Source: Flagellimonas sp. HMM57 | GTDB lineage: Bacteria; Bacteroidota; Bacteroidia; Flavobacteriales; Flavobacteriaceae | Direction of reading: 5' to 3' | DNA: 64,000 bases | Assembly (NCBI RefSeq): GCF_021390175.1 | Contig: NZ_CP090004.1 | Location: forward strand, 4,021,001-4,085,000 | In this document: positions 9,435 through 18,889 of the stretch, one piece after another | Position numbering within the stretch: the first letter of the stretch is position 1 | Layout of the letters: each line of letters starts with the position of its first letter | Translations under genes and position numbers: made by a program | The notes under the pieces: generated by a model | Database searches by the model: none | What the model saw: only the letters and a program-made list of their open reading frames with translations | What the model was told of the DNA's origin: nothing

Positions 9435-10685
9435 ATGAAACCTATCGTAGCTATTGAAAATTTAGGGAAGCAATACCGTTTGGGCCTTATTGGTACCGGT
9501 ACTTTATCCCATGATTTAAATAGATGGTGGTCCAGAATACGGGGTAAGCAAGACCCCTACATCAAAATAGGCGAAACCAACGATAGATCTACAAAGGGAA
9601 AGTCACAGTATGTATGGCCTTTGAAAGATATTTCATTAGAAGTTTTCCCAGGAGAGGTATTGGGAATAATAGGGGAAAATGGAGCAGGTAAATCTACACT
9701 GCTCAAATTACTTAGTAGAGTCACGGCACCTAGTGAAGGAGTCATAAAAATTAGGGGGCGTATTGCCTCATTATTAGAAGTGGGAACCGGGTTTCACCCT
9801 GAACTGACAGGCAGGGAAAATATATTCCTGAATGGGGCCATATTGGGCATGTCCAAACAGGAAATTAAGGCTAAATTTAATGAAATAGTAGCTTTTGCAG
9901 GCTGCGAGCGCTATATAGATACTCCCGTTAAACGGTATTCTTCGGGAATGTATGTACGCTTGGCTTTTGCTGTGGCAGCTCACTTAGAGCCAGAAATTCT
10001 AGTGGTAGATGAAGTTTTAGCAGTAGGTGATGCAGAATTCCAAAAGAAAGCCATAGGCAAAATGAAGGATGCTTCAATACAAAAAGGAAGAACCGTATTT
10101 TTTGTGAGCCATAACATGAGTGCCATCAAAACCTTATGTACACGCTGTATTGTACTGGATAAAGGAAAAATTGTTTTTAAGGGTGCACCTGAAGACGCTG
10201 TTGCCCATTATTTAAGTATGAGTTCATTAAACTTGGGTAAAATTAAAGATGTAGTTTCATATATAAGAAAAGATATGACTATTACCAAAATCGAAATCAA
10301 CCATTCGCAGCAAAACTTTGGGCAGCTCAGTACTGTCAATTCAGAGTGCCTTATCAAAATCTATGGAACGTTACATTCCCCTGCCCGTTTGAGCATGCAA
10401 TTGACAGTTAGTGATGTTGACCAGAATACGGTAGCTCTTTTTTCCCCTGGTATGGTCGATGGCAAATTTACTACTTATGAGGAAGGGGTATTTGAGCTTA
10501 CCGAGAATATTTGTTTTCCATCGAATCTACTGGGAGGTATTTACATTTTTGATATTTCTTTGTTGGATGATAATATGGATATACATATGAAGGCCAACAA
10601 CTGCTTTAGGTTAGAATATTTGGGTGCTCCCTTGGCCAAAGGGGAAAGCAGTTATAAAAAGATGGGGTACATTGTACTACAATAA
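9435..10685 (+). CDS. wzt: Wzt-type ABC transporter ATPase with C-terminal extension
   Basis: A 416-residue ATPase. Walker A is GENGAGKST (80-88), the signature is YSSGM (168-172) and Walker B is ILVVDE (188-193), with the switch His in FFVSHNM. The N-terminal loop of about 50 residues before the core fold is typical of Wzt/TagH. Residues of about 260-416 form an extra beta-rich domain like Wzt-C, which in O-antigen exporters recognises the modified non-reducing end of the chain. That domain implies export of a capped polymer, but which cap cannot be read from the sequence. It pairs with the permease encoded just upstream. Confidence 0.93.
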   Translation: MKPIVAIENLGKQYRLGLIGTGTLSHDLNRWWSRIRGKQDPYIKIGETNDRSTKGKSQYVWPLKDISLEVFPGEVLGIIGENGAGKSTLLKLLSRVTAPSEGVIKIRGRIASLLEVGTGFHPELTGRENIFLNGAILGMSKQEIKAKFNEIVAFAGCERYIDTPVKRYSSGMYVRLAFAVAAHLEPEILVVDEVLAVGDAEFQKKAIGKMKDASIQKGRTVFFVSHNMSAIKTLCTRCIVLDKGKIVFKGAPEDAVAHYLSMSSLNLGKIKDVVSYIRKDMTITKIEINHSQQNFGQLSTVNSECLIKIYGTLHSPARLSMQLTVSDVDQNTVALFSPGMVDGKFTTYEEGVFELTENICFPSNLLGGIYIFDISLLDDNMDIHMKANNCFRLEYLGAPLAKGESSYKKMGYIVLQ

Positions 10686-10710
10686 ACAACTTGGACCTAT
10701 ATAAACTGCA

Positions 10711-12228
10711 ATGGGAGTTAACCAGCTAAAAGGAGGTGCCGCCTTATCTTATTTCAATATTATTTTAACAAATATATTGGGGTTGTTGATGACCCCTTAC
10801 ATCATTAACTCACTCGGTAATTCCGAATACGGTCTTTATACAATGATCGGTGCACTTGTCGGTTATTTGAGTGTTTTAGATTTTGGCCTTAACAATACCA
10901 TTATCCGCTTTGTAGCTAAATACAGGGCTGAAAAAAATCGCAAGGACGAAGAAAATTTTCTTGCCCATAGCTTTATAATATATGCTGTAATCTCCACTAT
11001 TATAGCAATAATTGGCATCATATTACTCCCACAATTAGGAAATATATATGATGAGAGCTTAAACTTTGAAGAGCTTGAAAAGGCGAAAACCATGTTCGTC
11101 ATCCTAATATTTAACCTTTGTATCTCATTACCTGGAGGAGCATTTGGTGGTATATGCAGTGGTTACGAGGAATTTATTTTACCGAAAATTATAGGAATTA
11201 TCAAATACGTGGTTAGAGCTCTTCTTATATTTTTGATTTTGTATCAAGGTGGAGATTCAATTTCCATGGTGATTTTAGATACTGTTCTTAATTTGATTAT
11301 TATAGCTGTAAATTTATTTATCGTCTTTAAAAAACTTAACGTATCCATCAAATTGCATTCTTTTCAAAGAAAATTGTTCAGAAAAATTTTAGGATTTTCT
11401 ATTTGGTTGTTTGTCTTTGCGCTGGTCCATCAACTTAGATGGCAATTTGGACAATTGATACTTGGGGTTTACTTCACAACTACCGTCGTGGCTATTTATG
11501 CAGTCGGTATAACTCTTGGAAATTATTATGGTGCATTCTCCAGCGCCATTGAGTCTGTTTTCTTGCCAAGAGCAATGCAAATGACAGTACAAAACAGAAA
11601 AACAAAAGAATTAACCGATATGTTTATAAAAATATCCAGAATAATTCTTTTGGTTTTATTGTTCATTTTAGGAGAGTTTATTTTGATAGGTAGGGATTTT
11701 GTTCATTTTTGGGTTGGAAATGAGTTTTCACCAGCCTACTATTATGCGCTTATTATTATGATTGGTCTAACGCCAACACTAAGTCAAGGGTTTGCGAATA
11801 ATATTCTTGAAGCAAAAAACTTTCTTTCCTATCGTGGTAGGTTGATATTAATTCTAACCATCCTTGGCGTTTTGGCCAGTATTTACGTTGCTAAAAATTA
11901 TGGGGTCGTAGAAATGATTTTAGTCACCGTTTTTTTCATTTTTTTAGAGCGTATCATAATGATTCCTTACTACATCAGAAAAGCCGATTTGGATATGCTT
12001 CGTTATTATAGGGAAATATCCCCATTATTTTTGGGCCTTCTAGGTTTATTGAGCATATTTTTGCTAATAAACTATTTTTTACCCAACGATAATCTATATA
12101 TAGTGTTGGGTAACGTACTTTGTTTTGGTATAGCCTATTTGATATTGTTCTATTATTTAATGACCGCGTACGAAAAAGACTTGTTTAAATCTTTAATCGA
12201 AAAAACTGGAATAAAGCTTAGCAATTAA
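10711..12228 (+). CDS. wzx: Wzx-type polysaccharide flippase (MATE/MOP superfamily)
   Basis: A 505-residue membrane protein with about 12-14 predicted helices spread over its length and a typical opening (GGAALSYFNIILTNILGLLMTPYII). Members flip undecaprenyl-diphosphate-linked repeat units across the inner membrane for assembly by Wzy. The start lies 25 bases after the Wzt gene, and an EpsG-like candidate polymerase is encoded five genes downstream. The Wzx/Wzy route and the ABC route normally serve different polymers, so their presence in one operon is notable. Confidence 0.9.
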   Translation: MGVNQLKGGAALSYFNIILTNILGLLMTPYIINSLGNSEYGLYTMIGALVGYLSVLDFGLNNTIIRFVAKYRAEKNRKDEENFLAHSFIIYAVISTIIAIIGIILLPQLGNIYDESLNFEELEKAKTMFVILIFNLCISLPGGAFGGICSGYEEFILPKIIGIIKYVVRALLIFLILYQGGDSISMVILDTVLNLIIIAVNLFIVFKKLNVSIKLHSFQRKLFRKILGFSIWLFVFALVHQLRWQFGQLILGVYFTTTVVAIYAVGITLGNYYGAFSSAIESVFLPRAMQMTVQNRKTKELTDMFIKISRIILLVLLFILGEFILIGRDFVHFWVGNEFSPAYYYALIIMIGLTPTLSQGFANNILEAKNFLSYRGRLILILTILGVLASIYVAKNYGVVEMILVTVFFIFLERIIMIPYYIRKADLDMLRYYREISPLFLGLLGLLSIFLLINYFLPNDNLYIVLGNVLCFGIAYLILFYYLMTAYEKDLFKSLIEKTGIKLSN

Positions 12229-12241
12229 GCACAATACGATT

Positions 12242-13369
12242 ATGACCTCAAAAAAGAAAGTATTATTCCTACATCCAGATTTAAGAGGAGGTGGTGCTGA
12301 AAAAGTGCTGGTAAATCTTCTCAATACCCTATCACGGGAAAAATATGAGCTTACGCTATTATCAATTTTTGATGAGGGGGTAAATAAGGAATTATTAAAA
12401 AATGATATAAAGTATCTATCCATTCTGAATAAAGTCTTCACTGGGTGGTCGATTTTACAGAAAATATTCTCACAAAAATTTCTCTTTAGAAAATGTGTTC
12501 AACAAGAGTACGATGTCATCATAGCATACTTAGAGGGTGTTCCCACAAGGGTTATCGGTGGATGTGCAAATCCTGCAACAAAATTGATTTCATGGGTTCA
12601 TGTAGACCTCACTGACTTCGACATATCAAAAGTGTATAGAAGTCAGAATGAGATGCAACGAACATACCAGAAAATGGATGCTGTAGTAGGTGTTTCAGAA
12701 AAAGCAATGCTTTCTATTGCGAATCTAGTCAAGATACCTAAGGAAAAACTGCATGTTATTCACAATGTTGTAGATACCGACTTAATTCTAAAACAAGGGA
12801 AAGAACCTGTCACAGATATTTCTTTTTCCAAAGATGCCATTAATCTCTGTTCTGTTGGCCGTCTTACACAACAAAAGGGATATAAACGATTAATTAATGC
12901 TATGGCGATGTTGGTGAAAGAGAATATACCAGTACATCTTTACTTACTTGGACAAGGAGAACTAGAAGAAGACATTAAAAGACAAATTAATGAATTAGGA
13001 CTTCAAGATATAATTACGCTATTGGGTTTCCACAAAAATCCCCACAAGTACGTACAAAAATGTGATGTATTTGTTTGCTCTTCTTATCAGGAAGGCTTTA
13101 GTACCGCGGTTACAGAATCGGTTCTTTTGGGAACACCTGTGCTCACAACAGACTGCGCAGGAATGAACGAAATACTGGAGGATGGAACAGTAGGTATGAT
13201 TGTAGAAAATAGTGAAACTGGATTGAACGCAGGTTTAAAAAAACTTCTTAATGACAAACAACTGTTAAATACCTATAAAAAAAGGACGGAAAAAAAGTCT
13301 TTACAATTCCAACAAAAAGATAATACCAAAGCGGTAGAAGAATTGATAGATAACCTCCTAAATCAATAA
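12242..13369 (+). CDS. Glycosyltransferase family 4
   Basis: A 375-residue GT-B enzyme. The glycine-rich N-terminal loop GGGAEKVLVNLL (about residues 18-29) and the C-terminal EGFSTAVTESVLLGTPV, containing the ExxxxxxxE pair that holds the nucleotide-sugar donor, define retaining family GT4. LCSVGRLTQQKGY opens the second Rossmann domain. It is soluble or peripheral, and would add one sugar to the lipid-linked repeat unit. Donor and acceptor cannot be told. It starts 13 bases after the flippase gene. Confidence 0.9.
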   Translation: MTSKKKVLFLHPDLRGGGAEKVLVNLLNTLSREKYELTLLSIFDEGVNKELLKNDIKYLSILNKVFTGWSILQKIFSQKFLFRKCVQQEYDVIIAYLEGVPTRVIGGCANPATKLISWVHVDLTDFDISKVYRSQNEMQRTYQKMDAVVGVSEKAMLSIANLVKIPKEKLHVIHNVVDTDLILKQGKEPVTDISFSKDAINLCSVGRLTQQKGYKRLINAMAMLVKENIPVHLYLLGQGELEEDIKRQINELGLQDIITLLGFHKNPHKYVQKCDVFVCSSYQEGFSTAVTESVLLGTPVLTTDCAGMNEILEDGTVGMIVENSETGLNAGLKKLLNDKQLLNTYKKRTEKKSLQFQQKDNTKAVEELIDNLLNQ

Positions 13370-13376
13370 TTTTTTC

Positions 13377-14558
13377 ATGCTACTAGTTATACTATTCATT
13401 TTACTTATACTAATCCTATTGTTCTATTCTGTAGAAATACATCCTTACATTATTGTAAAACTTAGAAGACGTTTTTTTATGTACGATAAAAAAACCCCTT
13501 TGCAATACTATGAAACCGGTGTGTTAAAAGCGGCTTTGCGTATCTCTAAAAATGAAACCCCAAAAATGTCTTTGGCAGATAACACCTATTTCCCGATCGT
13601 TCTTGTTCGTTTGTTTTATTTGAAGCTACGAAAAAACAACCGATTGAAAAATAGCTTCCCAAGAGCTTTTTTGATTAATGGCATTTATGATTTTGCTGAA
13701 CGGAGAAATGATGAAAGCCTTTTTGTGCATATCGAAAAAATTCTTTCCCCTTTTGTAAAAGGCATAAATAATGGTGACATTAAAATTGGTTATGTAGATC
13801 AGGTTTCTATGGGAGTGGTTCTACTAAAACTATTTAATAGGACAAAAAAAAATGAGTATAAGTTGGCCAGCGATCTTATTTTGGAATATGTCACCAATTC
13901 CATACACAAAAAACATAACATCATACTTTATCGCAAAGGCAAAGACTTTCACTATGTTGATGTCCTCGGTATGGTCTGCCCCTTCTTATATCTTTATGCA
14001 AAAACATTCAATAGACCAGATTTGACCACATTGGCGAACGATCAACTATTATATTACATGAAAAATGGACTTGCGGCTTCCAAATTTCCGTTCCATGGTA
14101 TCGAATTAGAAACACTGACGCCAATAGGATCGAGTAATTGGGGAAGAGGCTTAGGTTGGTACATGTTAGGATTATCTGCTGCTCTTGCCTACACTTCTGA
14201 GCAAAACAATCCAAAATATCCATATCTCAAAAAAGAAATGGATAATTTGAATGTACAGCTGGAAAAATTTAAAAACAACCACCATTGGGGGCAATTCTTG
14301 GGTATATCAAAAAAATGGCATACAGACACTTCAGTTTCATGTATGCTAATTTACTCTCTTAACATAGCGGACTATAGTTTTGATGATAATGCATTTTATA
14401 CATTTATCAAACCATTGACTTCAAAAAATGGTCTTGTAGATTTTACCTCGGGGGATACGGAAGACATCAATATATACTCAAGGGAATATGGACATTCTGA
14501 ACTCACCCAAGGGTTATTATTGTCAATTTTATCAAAAAACACTAATATTTCATCATGA
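13377..14558 (+). CDS. Membrane-anchored GH88/GH105-like (alpha/alpha)6-barrel protein
   Basis: Residues of about 1-20 are a strongly hydrophobic helix (LLVILFILLILILLFY) followed by a positively charged stretch, so the protein is probably anchored in the inner membrane. The remaining 370 residues have features of the unsaturated-uronyl hydrolase fold: GMVCPFLYLYAK, SSNWGRGLGWYMLGL (compare the WARGxGW signature), KWHTDTSVSCM and REYGHSELTQGLLL. GH88/105 enzymes remove unsaturated uronic acids from lyase products, which would suit a uronic-acid polymer made here. It is unusual among glycosyltransferase genes and could instead be a glycan-binding or editing protein. The catalytic Asp residues are not proven. 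The stop overlaps the next start by 4 bases. Confidence 0.6.
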   Translation: MLLVILFILLILILLFYSVEIHPYIIVKLRRRFFMYDKKTPLQYYETGVLKAALRISKNETPKMSLADNTYFPIVLVRLFYLKLRKNNRLKNSFPRAFLINGIYDFAERRNDESLFVHIEKILSPFVKGINNGDIKIGYVDQVSMGVVLLKLFNRTKKNEYKLASDLILEYVTNSIHKKHNIILYRKGKDFHYVDVLGMVCPFLYLYAKTFNRPDLTTLANDQLLYYMKNGLAASKFPFHGIELETLTPIGSSNWGRGLGWYMLGLSAALAYTSEQNNPKYPYLKKEMDNLNVQLEKFKNNHHWGQFLGISKKWHTDTSVSCMLIYSLNIADYSFDDNAFYTFIKPLTSKNGLVDFTSGDTEDINIYSREYGHSELTQGLLLSILSKNTNISS

Positions 14559-15778
14559 AAAGGATTTTAATAAAAAATTTTAAAAATCTAAATAATTACG
14601 GTTCCGGTATGATGGGACTTGTAACCATTAAGAAATTAAACGAGGCTTTCGACGGAGACGTTGAGTTCTATTCAGATTTTGACGAATATGCAGATATGCC
14701 AGAAATTGTAAGAGAGCTTGATAAAGATATTTCCTTAAAAGTGTTTAAAAAAGAATATAAGGATAGCCCATTCCGTATTTTGGACCGTTTTTACAATTTA
14801 TATAACATCGTATCCAATGACCAAGCAAAACTCTTTGATATGATGATTGTTTTAGGTGGTGATGACCTATCTGAATATTATGGAAAACATGTTTGGCCAC
14901 TATTTTTAAACTATTATTCATGGTCTTTCAAAACAAAAGTTGTGCTATTGGGACAAAGTATTGGTCCATTTAAATTCTGGTTAAACAGACTCACTTTCAA
15001 GAAAATGGCCAGAAGATGTAAAATCTTTACTAGGGATAGATTCTGTTATGAATATCTGGAAAAAGACATGGGAATCAAAAAGAACATGGTACTAAGTGGA
15101 GATTTAGCTTTTCTGGATTTGCCTCTACAACATGATAAAATCTACGAAGCTGAAATATTAAAAACTTATGGTCTACAGTCTGGTCAATACATTAATATCG
15201 TAATATCTGGACTTGTAGGCAAATATTATACGGATGATATCTCTAAGTACTTTAACAGTTATAAAAGGCTTATAGACCTTCTAAAATCAATACCAGAGCT
15301 AAGTGACAAGAAAATTTGCTTTTTAGCACATACTTTTCCACCCCATGGAGATGAGGCCGGTATATTGGAAAAATTTGAGGAATACCTAGACGGTAAAACT
15401 GAAAATCTTGTGTTCATAAAAGACAAAGTGCTTCAAGCCGCAGCACGTTTTATATTGGGCAACGGTATTTTTACCGTAACAGGTCGAATGCACGCTTCCG
15501 TGTCGACATTTCAAATGGGAAAACCCTCTATATCTCTTTCTTATAGTGTAAAATATAGAGGTGTTATAGGAGATAATTTAGGCAGGAACGATCTTATAAT
15601 CGAAGCAAATGACCCCAAGCTCTGGGAAAATGGTGAGATTGCCAATATAATTCTTGACAAGGTAAAGTATATCTTAAATGAGTATACTTTACTTACGTCA
15701 GAGATTGAAACCAAAGTTAAAGAGCAACAGGAATTGGTAAATACTGCCTTAAATGATGTCGTGTCAAATCTAAAATGA
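14555..15778 (+). CDS. Polysaccharide pyruvyl transferase family protein
   Basis: The protein has 407 residues. IKNFKNLNNYGSGMMGL at the N-terminus, GGDDLSEYYGKH, VVLLGQSIGPF and the C-terminal TGRMHASVSTFQMGKPSISLSYSVKY are the conserved blocks of the pyruvyltransferase (CsaB/WcaK-like) family, including the catalytic-region RMH. Members transfer pyruvate from PEP to form ketals on sugars, giving a negative charge. The gene overlaps its upstream and downstream neighbours by 4 bases each, so translation is probably coupled. Some family members may have other activities, so the family is firm but the reaction is inferred. Confidence 0.85.
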   Translation: MKRILIKNFKNLNNYGSGMMGLVTIKKLNEAFDGDVEFYSDFDEYADMPEIVRELDKDISLKVFKKEYKDSPFRILDRFYNLYNIVSNDQAKLFDMMIVLGGDDLSEYYGKHVWPLFLNYYSWSFKTKVVLLGQSIGPFKFWLNRLTFKKMARRCKIFTRDRFCYEYLEKDMGIKKNMVLSGDLAFLDLPLQHDKIYEAEILKTYGLQSGQYINIVISGLVGKYYTDDISKYFNSYKRLIDLLKSIPELSDKKICFLAHTFPPHGDEAGILEKFEEYLDGKTENLVFIKDKVLQAAARFILGNGIFTVTGRMHASVSTFQMGKPSISLSYSVKYRGVIGDNLGRNDLIIEANDPKLWENGEIANIILDKVKYILNEYTLLTSEIETKVKEQQELVNTALNDVVSNLK

Positions 15779-16761
15779 AAATTTCCATAATTATACCGGC
15801 CTATAACTTGGAACGTTATATCTATAATTGTTTAAAATCCGTTTTGGATCAAGATTTAGATGTAAAGGAATATGAGGTATTGATAATAAATGACGGTTCC
15901 ACAGATAAAACCGGAGAGATAGTTAGGGAAATTATATCCCATAATAAGCACTTACTACTTTTCGAAAGAAAAAACCAAGGTGTAAGCAGTGCAAGAAATT
16001 TAGGCATAGAAAAAGCAAAGGGAAAGTATATTCTATTTGTTGATGGTGATGATTGGTTGGAAAAAAATACCTTGGGGTCCATATACGAAAAAATGAGCTC
16101 CAATAATCTAGAAATCGGAAAATTTGGATATCATAAGGTAGACGACCAAGGAATTGTTTTAGAATCATCAGAGTTGGAAAATGATGAAAAAAGTATACGT
16201 GGGATAGACTTTCTTTTATCTAAAAAAACAAGTGATTTTTTCCCATGGCTGTATTGTGTTTCCGCAAAACTTCTTAAAGCAAGCCAAATAAGGTTCAATA
16301 CTGAACTTTCTTTTTGTGAAGATAAGGAGTTTATGGTTCGTCTATTCTCAAAAACAGAAAGATTCCAAAGTTTTGAATTGCACAGATACAATTATAGATT
16401 GGGTAGGCAGGATGGAGCTACAACAGTGTATTCCAATAAACATGTGGAGCATTTAATAAAGGCCAACATACTTATCTACCAGTTTGCGGAAGAATTGGAA
16501 CCAAAGACATTTAAAACATATCTCCAAGATGCTAGTGTATGGGCAATAGAAAGCTCGTTTTACAGAATTACAATAGCCAGTCTGTATCAACGTTTTGGGT
16601 TTTGGAGCTCTATTGTATTAAAACATATTCGTTCTGTGCCTGGAATACTGGAGAAATCGGCAAAACTTCGTTTGTTGAACCAGAGCCTTACAGTATTCTA
16701 TTTGCGCTATTATCTGCCCAGAAGTGTTTTTCATAAAATCAAAAAACAGTTTATCGCTTAA
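15775..16761 (+). CDS. Glycosyltransferase family 2
   Basis: A 328-residue GT-A enzyme. It opens with SIIIPAYNLERYI, has the nucleotide-binding INDGSTD at about residues 38-44 and the metal-binding FVDGDDW at about 84-90, and QGVSSARNLGI between them. The C-terminal 100 residues are alpha-helical and variable. It would use a nucleotide sugar to extend the repeat unit at the cytoplasmic face. Its start overlaps the pyruvyltransferase stop. Linkage and sugar are not predictable. Confidence 0.92.
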   Translation: MKISIIIPAYNLERYIYNCLKSVLDQDLDVKEYEVLIINDGSTDKTGEIVREIISHNKHLLLFERKNQGVSSARNLGIEKAKGKYILFVDGDDWLEKNTLGSIYEKMSSNNLEIGKFGYHKVDDQGIVLESSELENDEKSIRGIDFLLSKKTSDFFPWLYCVSAKLLKASQIRFNTELSFCEDKEFMVRLFSKTERFQSFELHRYNYRLGRQDGATTVYSNKHVEHLIKANILIYQFAEELEPKTFKTYLQDASVWAIESSFYRITIASLYQRFGFWSSIVLKHIRSVPGILEKSAKLRLLNQSLTVFYLRYYLPRSVFHKIKKQFIA

Positions 16762-16772
16762 GATTAAGTACT

Positions 16773-17876
16773 ATGTTTGATTTTATACCTATAGAACAAT
16801 ATTCCGAATTTTATGTCAATATAATCCTCTTGGCATGTGGTATTACCTACTTCCACACACTAGTTTTAAAACCTACGGATGTTAAGGTATTTCATTTTAA
16901 TCGCTTCTTTGGGATCTTGCTTCTACTCTTTGTACTGCTTTATATTGGCACTAGGCCCATCCATGGAGAATTTGTGGACATGATGACCTATGCACAAACC
17001 TTTGAGCAGATTCGTTTGGGATTATTGGAAATTGGTAAAGGTGACGCAGGTTTTGAATATTTTATGCTGCTATGTACCCAGATAACAAATGTGGAAGGCT
17101 TCTTTTTTATAAGTGCCTGTATCTATGTTATCCCATTGTTTATAGCTTCTAAAAACTGGTTTCCGCAATATTACCTTTTTGCTTTTTTAGTTCTGATAGC
17201 GTCTTTTTCTTTCTGGACCTATGGTGTTAATGGTATTCGTAATGGAATGGCTACGTCTTTGTTCGTTTTGGCACTTTCATACCAAGAAAAGAATAAAATT
17301 GTTATGATAGTTTTTTTCTTTCTTTCCTTTATGTTCCATAAAAGTATGATGCTTCCTTTAGCAGCTTTTGGAGTTACGTTTTTTTTAAAGGATACCCAAA
17401 AGTATTATTTCTTCTGGGTTTTGGGTATTTTGCTTTCTATCTCTATGGGCGGTGTATGGATAAGTCTGTTTACTAGTTTGGGATTTGGTGACGACCGCTT
17501 GGCAGGCTATCTATCCGGTACCGCAGACCCTAGTAAATTCAGCTCTACTGGATTCCGTTTTGACTTTCTATTGTATAGTGCCGCTCCTTTGGCTTTGGCC
17601 TTCCATTATATTTTTAAAAAGGGCTTTAATGATCCTTTTTACAAACAGATTCTCCATACCTATATTGTAGCTAACGCCTTTTGGATTATGATTATACGGG
17701 CAAATTTTTCTAACCGTTTTGCATACCTATCTTGGTTCTTAATGGGCATTGTGGTTATTTATCCTATTCTTAAGACTCAAATATGGCCGCAACACTTTAA
17801 AAAGGTAGGTATTGTGGTAGTATTATATTATGCCTTTACCTTTTTTATGCATTACTATTATCAATATCGCGGATAA
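16773..17876 (+). CDS. EpsG-family membrane protein, candidate Wzy-type polymerase
   Basis: A 367-residue polytopic protein with about ten hydrophobic segments. The motif RPIHGEFVDMMTYAQTF near residue 65 and the later NGIRNGMATSLFVLA and FHKSMMLPLA match EpsG family proteins, which replace Wzy as polymerase in many EPS loci. It would join flipped repeat units at the periplasmic face of the inner membrane, which fits the Wzx in the same operon. It is flanked by GT2 genes at 11 and 17 bases. No other polymerase candidate was seen. Confidence 0.8.
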   Translation: MFDFIPIEQYSEFYVNIILLACGITYFHTLVLKPTDVKVFHFNRFFGILLLLFVLLYIGTRPIHGEFVDMMTYAQTFEQIRLGLLEIGKGDAGFEYFMLLCTQITNVEGFFFISACIYVIPLFIASKNWFPQYYLFAFLVLIASFSFWTYGVNGIRNGMATSLFVLALSYQEKNKIVMIVFFFLSFMFHKSMMLPLAAFGVTFFLKDTQKYYFFWVLGILLSISMGGVWISLFTSLGFGDDRLAGYLSGTADPSKFSSTGFRFDFLLYSAAPLALAFHYIFKKGFNDPFYKQILHTYIVANAFWIMIIRANFSNRFAYLSWFLMGIVVIYPILKTQIWPQHFKKVGIVVVLYYAFTFFMHYYYQYRG

Positions 17877-17893
17877 CCATTATTTTAAAATTT

Positions 17894-18889
17894 ATGTTGT
17901 TAAGTATTATAGTACCCGTTTACAATGTTGAAGATTATATAAAGACTTGTATTGAAAGTTTGGTTAATCAAGATATCGATGACAACGAATATGAGATTTT
18001 GGCAATCAATGATGGGGCCACGGATGGGAGTGCTGCCATTTTAGAGGAGCTTCTGACAAAATATTCAAACCTTCGTATGATCACCCAAGAAAATCAGGGG
18101 CTTAGCGGAGCGCGAAATACAGGAATGTTAGAAGCACAAGGAAAATATATCCTATTTGTAGATGCCGATGATACGATAATTCCCAACTGTATAAATAATT
18201 TGGCAGGGCATGCTGAAAACAATGGGCTTGACATTTTAGAATTTGGAGCACAAGGAATTACGGATGATGGAAAAGTAACGTATACCGCATCCACAAGTAG
18301 CAATGGTAAAGTTCTGGATGGAGAAAGATACTTGGAACAAGTGCACTACATAAGTTCCGCTTGCAATAAACTATACAGAAAGGGCTTTTTAGACCAACAT
18401 CGACTTCAGTTCATGCCCAGGGTCTATATAGAAGATATTGAGTTTAATACCCGTGCAGTTTTTTTAGCACAGCGAATCATGGCCATTGATACCATTGCCG
18501 CTAAGTTTTTGCAACGTGCAGGTTCAATTACCCGCAGTTCAAATACTGCAAAAATCAAAAAAATGATTTATGACATTTTTACGGTATTGACCGCAATCAA
18601 TAATTTTACGGAGAAAACGGTAACCGAAAACTCCAGAGCCTATATTCCATTAAAGCGACGCGTTAGTTCCCTCATTGCGACCATGCTGTTACGGGTATGT
18701 AAGGAAACCAAGGATATTGCCATTGCAAAAGATATTTTAGGTAAACTGGAAGAGGAAAAACTTTACCCAACATCATTTGCCGCAGAAACTAGCGATAAGC
18801 AATGGTTTCTTCGTTTCGCAAACCGGAAAAGACTTTTTTTAATCGTGACCAGAGTGATGGTGCAACTTAAACCGAATAAAGATGCCTAA
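17894..18889 (+). CDS. Glycosyltransferase family 2
   Basis: A 331-residue GT-A enzyme with LLSIIVPVYNVEDYI at the start, INDGATDGS near residue 40 and FVDADDT near residue 86. Between them, ENQGLSGARNTGM is the usual GT2 spacer motif. The last 8 bases overlap the next gene, indicating tight coupling. It is similar in layout to the GT2 genes at 15775 and 19779, but is not a recent copy. Its sugar specificity is unknown. Confidence 0.92.
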   Translation: MLLSIIVPVYNVEDYIKTCIESLVNQDIDDNEYEILAINDGATDGSAAILEELLTKYSNLRMITQENQGLSGARNTGMLEAQGKYILFVDADDTIIPNCINNLAGHAENNGLDILEFGAQGITDDGKVTYTASTSSNGKVLDGERYLEQVHYISSACNKLYRKGFLDQHRLQFMPRVYIEDIEFNTRAVFLAQRIMAIDTIAAKFLQRAGSITRSSNTAKIKKMIYDIFTVLTAINNFTEKTVTENSRAYIPLKRRVSSLIATMLLRVCKETKDIAIAKDILGKLEEEKLYPTSFAAETSDKQWFLRFANRKRLFLIVTRVMVQLKPNKDA

